Shown here in pieces: positions 22,301 through 28,512 of a DNA stretch of 32,165 bases. How positions within the stretch are numbered: the first letter of the stretch is position 1; every line of letters begins with the position of its first letter. Under the pieces are notes generated by a model, which saw nothing but the letters and a program-made list of their open reading frames with translations, ran no database searches and was not told the DNA's origin. Origin of the DNA: Oscillospiraceae bacterium (lineage in GTDB: Bacteria > Bacillota > Clostridia > Oscillospirales > Oscillospiraceae); contig CADAPH010000041.1 of NCBI GenBank assembly GCA_902789745.1, positions 1 to 32,165 on the forward strand, in the 5' to 3' direction. The position numbers and the translations under genes are program-made.

Positions 22301-25300
22301 GAGCCTGAAGGCGCGTTGATCGTGAGCTGCGCGTCCCGGATGCTGAGCCTTGCGCCATTGACAGCAATTGCAGGGGCTGTGGTGCGTGTGGCATTGATTG
22401 TCAGCCTGCCGGGTCCGGTGATAGTGGTGTCGCCGTTAAGAACAAGTGCACTGCCCTCTCCGGTGTAGGTGATGGTCACATCCTTTTCAAGATAGATCAC
22501 CAGTCCGTCCTCGTTGTTGCGGATGGCCGTGTTTTCTGTTGTATAATCGCTGTTGATCGTCAGGGTGCCGAAGTTTTCCGCGAGGGGCATGTATTCACCG
22601 TTTCTGAGTCTGTCGCCGTAGCAGGCCATGAAGAAGCTGTTGGACTGAAGTCCCTGTCCGTTGTCCTCTATGTACCAGGAGGCATCTACCTCCATTGTGC
22701 CGTCTTCAAGACGGATTGCTTTGACCCAGTTTCCATTAAATTCCACCAAGCAGTCATGGAAGAACTTGTAGCCGCTGTTTGGCCGGAGAACGATCATCAG
22801 GTCATACTCATGCTCTGCTTCGAACGGGGTGTCATCGGGAATCTCAACACCGTCACGGAACCAGCGATATTCCTCAATCGCGTAACGAGCGTCAAAGCTC
22901 AATTCGTCGCCGTAGCCGAGATCGTCCTGTAGAATATACCCGGCACTGTGGTACTCGTCAACCTCCGGGCCACTGAGGGAAACGTAATCGATCAGCTCCT
23001 TCCAGCTCTCATCCTCATAAGAGAAGCTACCGCCGTCGTCCGTCACATCCCCCGTGTTTTCGGTGCTGACCTTACCGTATTCGTCCACGGTTACGTCATG
23101 ATTATCAAAATCATCGTCGTCCTCATCGGTGACGTAGTAGCTACGGGAAGCAATAAGCGTACCATCGCTAAGGAGCCTGGTGCTGCACTTTTCTCCCTCG
23201 AACATAACGGTAGTACCGGCGGTGAACTTCCAGCCGTCTGTGGGGCGCAGGTAAGCGGTCAGCTTGTGGTTTGCGTAGGCGAGGAATTTTTCGCCGGTCT
23301 CGATCTCCTTGCCGTCGCACTCCCACTGCTCGCCGGTGATCTCATAACGCACGTCAGCGTCGCCGTACTCTTCATAACCCACGGGATTCTCGATCACATC
23401 CGACGTATAGTACCCCACGCCGACTGTAGCACGTGTACGGATCGAAATATAAGAGATGTCGTTTTCCGTGCCGTCACTCTCTGTGGCCGGGAAGTTCCAG
23501 TAATAAGTGGCAACTATGCCCTTGCCGTCGTCCACGATGTTCTTGTAAGCGTCGAAGCGCCGTCCGTCCAGCGTGACGTTCAGGTCTTCTGCATTGCTGC
23601 TAAAGGGGACGACGCCCCTGTTGAAGCGGAAGGTGAGCTGTAGCGTGGGTCTCTGCCCAGGCCAGGTTGTGTTGATATTTTTGATTCTGATATCCCCGTC
23701 TTTGTGTCCCTGCCATTGGATGTTTTCCAGTTTGACTCCGTTTGTCAGGCAGGTGACGTCCATCTGGAGAGCTTCGCTACCGCGTGGTACATAAGGCTCA
23801 CCCGTCAGACTATACTGTCCGGTTTCACAGTTGATCGCTTCAATCCCGCTGTTGCGATAGCGCAGGCGCGTCATCCCGCTTGTAAGACCTCCGGACTCGT
23901 TGTAGACCCTGCAACGGATATACATGTTATCCCACGCCGGAGTCAGATTCGCGTAGCTTAACGAATCGGAATCCAGACCGAAGCCGCTCCAAGGTCCATC
24001 CGGTTCAAAGGCATTCTCCCACTCATAGTGCAGCTGATCCCCGGCGACGCCAAAGTGGAGGTTCAGGGTGTCCCCGTTATAGAAGATCTGCTCGGCAGGG
24101 AGGTCTTCGACGATAGAGGGTGCGTCGCTATCCATCACAATAAACTTTGAATAGCGTTTTTTTCGGTACCAGGAATCGTTATAATAATATTCAGACAAAT
24201 GCTTCAGTTCATTGAAGCGTTCGATTTTTCGGACATAGAAATTATACTTTTTCCCGATTTCCGGCACAAAGCCCTGGTCTGCCCAACCATTATAAAAGTT
24301 GATGCTATTCCCGTGGGTGCTGGCGGTAACCCAAGACAGCTCGTTCTCGCTGTCCGGCTGCACCAGCCATTCGTAAAGCAGATTGTTCTCGTGGCTGTAG
24401 AAGCTATCATAGAGCCCCAGGCAGTAGACACCCTTCATCTCCGCGTAATAATAGTCTTCATATAGGGAGAAATCCACATCCAGCGTTCTTGCCAGATAGC
24501 CAGGTTGGAGGTCTTGAATATCCGATGCTGTGCAATAAACATAGGCGCTGGCTCCATCTTCAACAAGCCCGCAGTCTTCTGGAATTAACCGATTAGGATA
24601 TCCGTATGTTTGGACAGAGGTGCCGTAATAACTTCCGGGTGTGAAGTAACTCTGATCCTGCTCATGCGGATCGGTAAAGTATTGCCAACTGCTACTGAAA
24701 AAGTTCCCTCCGCGCACCGTGGAAAACTTGTAATTCACATCGAGCCCATCAGCTCCGCCAAAGCCGCCTATGGTGCCGGCGTTGATGACCGCCCGAGAGC
24801 CTCCAACGCCGTCACAATATTGGCCTCTTCCGTAAACCTGACCGTCGTTCATAATGAATAAACCGTCATCGCCAATCAAGACGCCGTGACCTACAACCTG
24901 ACCCCAGAGCTGGCAGTAAATGCTCTGATAATCCCAGGCCCAGATCTTTTTGGAGCGTCCCGCCTCGATGACGCCACCGTTCATGATCATCACGCCGTCC
25001 ACATGGAAAACATCGCGTAACTGAGCCTCCCCCTTACCAGAGATATAGCCGTCGTAGTTTATGCGCCCGCCTCCACCACTGCTGTCATAGAGTTCAAAAT
25101 AGGACTGCCCCAGCACATCGAACAAGGTTGACCGAGGCGTTCTGTCGCTGGTGTTGCTCACATAAATCGTATGGCCATTAAGGTCAAGGCTCTTGGAGCC
25201 CCGCACTCTTGTCCAGACCGTTGCATAGCAATCGCAGGATATGTCACAGGCGAGGACGAGATTATACGGCTCCCTTGCTTCCAGATAACGGATAACGTCA

Positions 25301-25617
25301 GAGCGGTTATATAGCATGACCGTCTCAGCATCACGGAGCTTTTGAGACCATATCGCTTGATCTGACTGCTCATCTCCACCCGGCGAATCAAAAGTCTCCG
25401 AAGTCACCCTTGTATAGTTCGAAAAATCGTCCGTCGGTTGTGTGGGTGCCGCAGTCACCGCCTCATTTTCCTCACCAACCCCGGTGAAGGTCTCCTGTGT
25501 CTGCGTGGCTTCCTCATCCAGCACGATTTCCTCCGCCGCATATGCCGGGATCGCCGGGATCAGCCCGACCAGCATCACCAGCGTCAGCAGCAGGGCAAGG
25601 AGCTTCTTTGCGTTCAT
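19318..25617 (-). CDS. Giant secreted Big2 / beta-helix surface protein
   Basis: 2099 aa. Signal peptide about 1-28 (MNAKKLLALLLTLVMLVGL, ending AYA). About 105-330: a beta-helix-like region with DLNGHTIYVSN and INGGVIEAG-type rungs. About 750-985: two copies of a 'W..DG.EI...RP..GWKF' module. About 1010-1170: a second beta-helix stretch (TTITGPGRLTINATR). About 1185-1827: seven tandem Ig-like Big2-type domains, with repeated KTVTWTS-DP-VVTVD-G. About 1830-1990: a third helix-like stretch. About 2018-2099: a BspA-like leucine-rich end (IPDGCTSIGRGAF, IPAGCAIGEGAF). There is no LPxTG or SPxTG motif, SLH domain or TM at the C-terminus, so it is released or held non-covalently. Adhesion or glycan binding is the usual role of such proteins; this is not shown. 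AAAGGAGG precedes the ATG, whose A is followed by the regulator's TGA in an ATGA overlap, so it is translationally coupled to that gene. Confidence 0.9.
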   Translation of the reverse strand: MNAKKLLALLLTLVMLVGLIPAIPAYAAEEIVLDEEATQTQETFTGVGEENEAVTAAPTQPTDDFSNYTRVTSETFDSPGGDEQSDQAIWSQKLRDAETVMLYNRSDVIRYLEAREPYNLVLACDISCDCYATVWTRVRGSKSLDLNGHTIYVSNTSDRTPRSTLFDVLGQSYFELYDSSGGGGRINYDGYISGKGEAQLRDVFHVDGVMIMNGGVIEAGRSKKIWAWDYQSIYCQLWGQVVGHGVLIGDDGLFIMNDGQVYGRGQYCDGVGGSRAVINAGTIGGFGGADGLDVNYKFSTVRGGNFFSSSWQYFTDPHEQDQSYFTPGSYYGTSVQTYGYPNRLIPEDCGLVEDGASAYVYCTASDIQDLQPGYLARTLDVDFSLYEDYYYAEMKGVYCLGLYDSFYSHENNLLYEWLVQPDSENELSWVTASTHGNSINFYNGWADQGFVPEIGKKYNFYVRKIERFNELKHLSEYYYNDSWYRKKRYSKFIVMDSDAPSIVEDLPAEQIFYNGDTLNLHFGVAGDQLHYEWENAFEPDGPWSGFGLDSDSLSYANLTPAWDNMYIRCRVYNESGGLTSGMTRLRYRNSGIEAINCETGQYSLTGEPYVPRGSEALQMDVTCLTNGVKLENIQWQGHKDGDIRIKNINTTWPGQRPTLQLTFRFNRGVVPFSSNAEDLNVTLDGRRFDAYKNIVDDGKGIVATYYWNFPATESDGTENDISYISIRTRATVGVGYYTSDVIENPVGYEEYGDADVRYEITGEQWECDGKEIETGEKFLAYANHKLTAYLRPTDGWKFTAGTTVMFEGEKCSTRLLSDGTLIASRSYYVTDEDDDDFDNHDVTVDEYGKVSTENTGDVTDDGGSFSYEDESWKELIDYVSLSGPEVDEYHSAGYILQDDLGYGDELSFDARYAIEEYRWFRDGVEIPDDTPFEAEHEYDLMIVLRPNSGYKFFHDCLVEFNGNWVKAIRLEDGTMEVDASWYIEDNGQGLQSNSFFMACYGDRLRNGEYMPLAENFGTLTINSDYTTENTAIRNNEDGLVIYLEKDVTITYTGEGSALVLNGDTTITGPGRLTINATRTTAPAIAVNGARLSIRDAQLTINAPSGSGICGHTVDGNSPELEIEYSALTLTTASGAVYDILGNMTMTDCRVTEPGLHMGSTLGILYPVSGYNPVENVVIIPERAVQSISIGGLSAGETSLVMAGGQTRQLTAIISPADAAMQEVTWSADTNNVKVSPDGLVTAYKVGNATVTAKCGGMRASVGVAVTSNDVNVTSFDLIPHEITVGVGQTAALRPQILPLNASDPSGYWYVYNNDPHVALVGDTTADDLNEATVVVRGVAAGDADVIVFSYGCADGAVCTVHVVEDYTPAESVAVTGESNRTLHIGDTATLTAAVTPAAATDKTVLWTSSDPDVVTVDQSGNITVAGVGEATVTAEIWNGSALVSSSVDITVPYPVLGVGISAPRNVLYVGGSVQLEAYVYPGSAENKAVTWTSSNEAVATVDANGVVTAVGTDNESSSGSVTITCTTVDGDFTDSVGLTVNQPPRRVQSLTLSQNELTMPVSGDKSSQRIYIKILPENADETAWTCTVSSPLATASIVHLEDASHNIISGAEPLYGEYCYVVADLTGTANLTFRSVDGGRTARLRVNVIAAEDYVPVESVEVEESITLGIGQSMSILPTITPANASEKTVFLATDDREGTYIRVEDGRVYGVAEGYASIDVTVDGVSTRANGLPATCNIHVVKPVESLTLDAQVVALPLGGTQRLIATVGPDDAYDKTVTWTSADESVVTVDPDGTLHAMGYGTTYITAETAVYPLSTGCSVTVISNAYDLYIDGVQVTDENATSYGYDPLTRTLSLSGGLSGSGRTPFIRSEIDGMHIVFTNATLSNRGTILHLEADTTVTGTADLRSVGSAPIYVTDGATLTLDGTGLSVSGPMGIQATGTGETLVVKDTNLSISAMVEAAGGFDGGITLSGCVLLNGCRISDGRIVAASGNVEIVLTPVYGTPDFTLPAMIESVEESAFEGIDAGIVYIPDGCTSIGRGAFRSCESLTQIRIPAGCAIGEGAFDGCGTVFVFAPAGSPAQTFCADPANPNCIFIAE

Positions 25618-26267
25618 GTTCGTTCCTCCTTTGTGGTGTGGGTGTGTTCGGTCAGCCCCAGGCGCGAGGCCTTGACCGCAAGCTCCGTCCGGGAGTGGAT
25701 GCCCGTCTTGTCCATCAGTTCGTCCAGATAGTTCTTGACGGTGCGCGGACTCAGGTGAAGCCGCTCGGCGATCTCCTTGTTCGGTATCCCCAGCGTGAGA
25801 CAGGCGAGCAGACTCTTCTCCCGCTCGCTCAGCTCATTTGTGGGCAGCGCGCCCAGCGTGGCCTGGGGCGGCCTGTCGTCATACACGCGCTCGCCCGCCA
25901 TGGTCCGGTCCATGATCTCCAGCAGCGGCAGACGCGAATATTCCTTGTACCAAAAGCTGTCGATCCCCGCCGCCTTCGCCTGACGCATCCACTCCGGCTG
26001 CGCCATGGACGTTGCGAGAATGATCTTCAGCTCCGGCTTCTCCCGCTTGAGCCTTGCGGCAGCGCTCATACCGTCGATGCCGCGCTCCATCACCACGTCC
26101 ATGATCACAAGCTCCGCCTCGTTTTCCCGGCACCAGACCAGCGCGTCCTCCGCAAAGGGGATGGACGCCGCCACCTCGTAGCGCGTCGAGCTCTTGACGA
26201 ACAGATCCACATACATCCGCGTGAGCCGCTGGTCGTCCACCACCACAACGCGTACCCTGTCGTCCAT
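25614..26267 (-). CDS. NarL/LuxR-family response regulator
   Basis: 217 aa. Receiver domain about 4-120 with acidic pair D11-D12, phospho-acceptor D57 (VIMDVVM), ATS switch and a YKE lysine near 109. LuxR-type HTH about 145-205 (LSEREKSLLACLTLGIPNKEIAERL, split here from HLSPRTVKNYLDELMDK). Likely a phosphorylation-dependent transcription activator. It overlaps the giant surface protein gene by ATGA, so the two proteins are made from one message. No kinase is adjacent, but two kinase-like genes lie upstream on the same strand, past a three-gene low-GC cassette, and are the best partners. A palindrome about 70 nt before its start could be its own binding site. Confidence 0.93.
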   Translation of the reverse strand: MDDRVRVVVVDDQRLTRMYVDLFVKSSTRYEVAASIPFAEDALVWCRENEAELVIMDVVMERGIDGMSAAARLKREKPELKIILATSMAQPEWMRQAKAAGIDSFWYKEYSRLPLLEIMDRTMAGERVYDDRPPQATLGALPTNELSEREKSLLACLTLGIPNKEIAERLHLSPRTVKNYLDELMDKTGIHSRTELAVKASRLGLTEHTHTTKEERT

Positions 26268-26336
26268 ACGCCTTCACCGTCCTTTCTGGGTATAATGATC
26301 CTTTTACTATTTTACAGAAAACCCCGCCGCCTGTGT

Positions 26337-26354
26337 AGGGACCATTTGGTCCCT
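26337..26354. promoter_or_regulatory. Palindromic site upstream of the response regulator gene
   Basis: AGGGACCATTTGGTCCCT, an 8-bp perfect inverted repeat with a 2-bp spacer, 70-87 bp before the regulator's ATG. It fits a dimeric DNA-binding protein. A plus-strand T-run follows, but no plus-strand gene ends here, so a terminator role is unlikely. Confidence 0.5.
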
Positions 26355-26370
26355 GTTTTTCAAAAAAGCA

Positions 26371-26405
26371 AAAAAATTTCTCCCGCCCCAAAGTCGGGCG
26401 GGAGA
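26371..26405 (-). terminator. Intrinsic terminator of the three-gene cassette
   Basis: Perfect 10-bp stem TCTCCCGCCC (26379-26388) with GGGCGGGAGA (26396-26405), followed on the minus strand by AAATTTTTTT. It lies 7 nt past the stop codon at 26412. Confidence 0.88.
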
Positions 26406-26411
26406 GGGAGA

Positions 26412-26690
26412 TCAATCCGCGTAATACGCGTTCTTGCTGTATGCGGACCACTTTTGATACATTTCTTTATAATTCTGTTTGATAAACGCCTGAATACGCC
26501 GAAGCTCTCTATCCGTCAGTATCCCCCTGTGCTGCAAAACGGTATCACCGTTGCTTTTTACAAAGAGTTTTGCGGAGCCCGCCTCAGTCAGACTGGAATC
26601 GCTGGCATGAACATGCATACATTCGACTGTGCAAAACGAGGTAAAGTAAAGATAGTACCCAGCTATCTTATACTCATAATACTTAGGCAT
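26412..26690 (-). CDS. DUF4160-family small protein
   Basis: 92 aa. The pattern MPKYYEYKIAGYYLYFTS, ECMHVHASD, AKLFVKSNGDT and a C-terminal helix ending NYKEMYQKW matches DUF4160 proteins as I remember them. The role is unproven; such genes often sit next to other small genes and have been proposed to belong to toxin-antitoxin-like pairs. GGAGG lies 6 nt before the ATG at 26690, and the start overlaps the preceding gene by 8 nt, so translation is coupled. A longer frame (to 26750) lacks a ribosome site. Low GC compared with the kinase genes. Confidence 0.8.
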   Translation of the reverse strand: MPKYYEYKIAGYYLYFTSFCTVECMHVHASDSSLTEAGSAKLFVKSNGDTVLQHRGILTDRELRRIQAFIKQNYKEMYQKWSAYSKNAYYAD

Positions 26691-26913
26691 CCTCGTCCTC
26701 CAAAAAGCGCCGATTGTCCCGGAAGTAGTCCAGAACAATAGCAAGCTCAATATCGTCCATGCTGGTTTCCAGCACTTCTCCTTCTTTCGTCAAAACGGCT
26801 GCGCTGTTCGTCCTGTTCAGGTTTAGAACACGATAACCGTCTCCCCAGGCAGAAAACGCATAGCCGCTAACGATCATATCAGCTGCGTCAGCTATAGCAG
26901 AAATGTTATTCAT
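26683..26913 (-). CDS. Small acidic protein, unknown, of the DUF4160 cassette
   Basis: 76 aa: MNNISAIADAADMIVSGYAF, a central GDGYRVLNLNR strand pair and an acidic helix SMDDIELAIVLDYFRDN, ending EDEDA. No signal peptide or TM. Similar short proteins occur beside DUF4160 genes, but I cannot name the family. It starts inside the end of the upstream gene (8-nt overlap) with GAGG 7 nt before the ATG, and its end overlaps the next gene by 8 nt. Confidence 0.75.
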   Translation of the reverse strand: MNNISAIADAADMIVSGYAFSAWGDGYRVLNLNRTNSAAVLTKEGEVLETSMDDIELAIVLDYFRDNRRFLEDEDA

Positions 26914-27187
26914 GTTCGATCCTCACTTCTTTGATGGGCTGTAAAAACTCCTTCGGGTCAATATACAGAGCCTCCAGAATTGGAACCAGATCAATGTATT
27001 CTTCCTCATCTGCCCGGTTGTGGGCATACTTCGCATCGACGACAAGATAACCGTTATTCCAATGCTTTACACGAATATACCGTTCCAGAGAATAGGGCGC
27101 TTTGAAACGAATCCTTTGTCCCCCAAACCGGAAGTCGGTAAAACCGTCGGTATTGCCAAGCGTCGCAATACCGTTTTCACTCAACAT
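26906..27187 (-). CDS. Small protein, unknown, first gene of the DUF4160 cassette
   Basis: 93 aa. Beta-rich first half (FRFGGQRIRFKAPYSLERY), a conserved-looking IRVKHWNNGYLVVDAKY core, and an acidic end EYIDLVPILEALYIDPKEFL. Probably a cytoplasmic alpha/beta fold; no enzyme motif. AAAGGGGG lies 9 nt before the ATG, and a perfect -10 promoter is 25 bp upstream. It overlaps the next gene by 8 nt. Its lower GC than the kinase gene it follows suggests that the cassette was acquired separately. Confidence 0.78.
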   Translation of the reverse strand: MLSENGIATLGNTDGFTDFRFGGQRIRFKAPYSLERYIRVKHWNNGYLVVDAKYAHNRADEEEYIDLVPILEALYIDPKEFLQPIKEVRIEHE

Positions 27188-27212
27188 CAGCGCCGCCCCC
27201 TTTCATATGCCT

Positions 27213-27241
27213 ATTATACCGTCATTGCCGAGGAATATCAA
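27213..27241 (-). promoter_or_regulatory. Promoter of the three-gene cassette
   Basis: Minus strand: -35 TTGATA (27236-27241), 17-bp spacer, -10 TATAAT (27213-27218). The -35 overlaps the stop codon of the upstream kinase gene (27238-27240). Confidence 0.75.
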
Positions 27242-28512
27242 CTCCCGCAGCGCTGAAACCTGACCCGCAGCATAAAGCGCGGGCTGCCCGAAAGCTCCAT
27301 CGCGCCCCCGGCCTGCTCCGCGGCGAGGCGGAGAGAGTGCAGGCCGCCGCTGGGGATGATCTCTCTCGACGGAGGCTGGCCGTTATTGGTGATCGTAAAG
27401 CCATCCTCGTCCGCCGTGACCTCCAGACGGTCGCCGCCCGCGTGCTTGACCGTGTTCGCCGCGCACTCGGCGATCGCCATGCCCAGCAGATCGCGGCGCG
27501 GCCCGCCCGCGCAGACAGCGCCCCGCACCGAAACGCTTACGCCGATCCCGGCGGCGAGGCGCAGCGCGTCGTCATATGCGTCCGCGCGCGGCTCGGGATC
27601 CTCCACCTCGGACAGCAGATAGGTGTTGAGCTGTACAAGCATCCGCCGCACGGCCTCGGGGTCGGTGCTCTCCGGGTGTTCAAGATGGTACTTGCCGGTC
27701 AGCAGCGCCCCGCCGAGCTGGTTGTGGACGGTCGAGCGCGCCGCCAGCAGCTCCTGCCGCATGATCAGCTCGTTTTCGTGTACCTGATAGCTCTTCATGC
27801 GGTACTGCAGCTCGCGCAGGCGGGCGTTTTTCTTTTCGAGCTCCCGCGTCACGCGGTACTGTTCGCTCACGTCCTCGGCGGAAAGCTGGACAAGGCTCCG
27901 CCCGTCCGGCTCAAGCGGCGTTTCCGCGAAAAGCAGCGCCGTCCCGTCCGCCATGCGCACAAGCCGCCTGCCGTCCTGTTCCTTGCCCTTCTCCGCAATT
28001 TGCGCCCGCAGGGCGTTGGCGTCGGTGAGCGGGCGGCCGGTCAGCTGCTGGCAGAACTCGTTCATTTTAAGATTGGACAGCAGGACGGTTCCGTCCGCCT
28101 CGCTGAAGCACAGCCCGGCGGGCAGCAGGTCCACCGCCTCCTTGACGGTCTGCACCGTGGGATGCAGCCTTGCGATGCGGTACTGTTCCCGAAAGCACAA
28201 CGCCAGCGCCAGGGCGTCCGCCAGCTCCGCGCCCGCGATCAGCAGCCAGGGCGCGCGGTACAGGGCGGCAACGGCGGGCAGATAGCCGCGGGCATAGGGC
28301 AGATACTCCAGCCGGTAGGAGCCGTCCAGCAGCAGCGTCAGAAACGCGAGGCTGAAGACAAGGTGGATGCAGTATCCCGCGGGGCAGGCCGCGCTCCGCC
28401 TCCGCGCCCGGACGACGGTCAGAAGGAGGATCTGCCCGCTCACAAGAAGGATCGCAGTCAGGCGCAGCGCCACGCCCAGGGGCGACGCCGCGACGGTCTG
28501 AAAAGCGCTCAT
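27238..28512 (-). CDS. PAS-containing membrane sensor histidine kinase
   Basis: 424 aa. Three or four N-terminal TM helices within 1-125, a PAS-like domain about 130-235 (LLPAGLCFSEADGTVLLSN), a coiled segment about 235-255, and a dimerisation helix with STVHNQLGGALLTGK (probable phospho-His H263). The ATPase domain has N-box ECAANTVKH (N353), a degenerate G1 ITNNGQPP and a GGLHSLRLAAEQAGG loop. This compact form is typical of kinases that pair with LuxR-type regulators. The ATG at 28512 overlaps the upstream gene as ATGA, so it is translationally coupled to the 7TM protein. The best partner is the LuxR regulator at 25614-26267. The frame upstream of 28512 is inside the other gene and is rejected. 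Confidence 0.88.
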   Translation of the reverse strand: MSAFQTVAASPLGVALRLTAILLVSGQILLLTVVRARRRSAACPAGYCIHLVFSLAFLTLLLDGSYRLEYLPYARGYLPAVAALYRAPWLLIAGAELADALALALCFREQYRIARLHPTVQTVKEAVDLLPAGLCFSEADGTVLLSNLKMNEFCQQLTGRPLTDANALRAQIAEKGKEQDGRRLVRMADGTALLFAETPLEPDGRSLVQLSAEDVSEQYRVTRELEKKNARLRELQYRMKSYQVHENELIMRQELLAARSTVHNQLGGALLTGKYHLEHPESTDPEAVRRMLVQLNTYLLSEVEDPEPRADAYDDALRLAAGIGVSVSVRGAVCAGGPRRDLLGMAIAECAANTVKHAGGDRLEVTADEDGFTITNNGQPPSREIIPSGGLHSLRLAAEQAGGAMELSGSPRFMLRVRFQRCGS

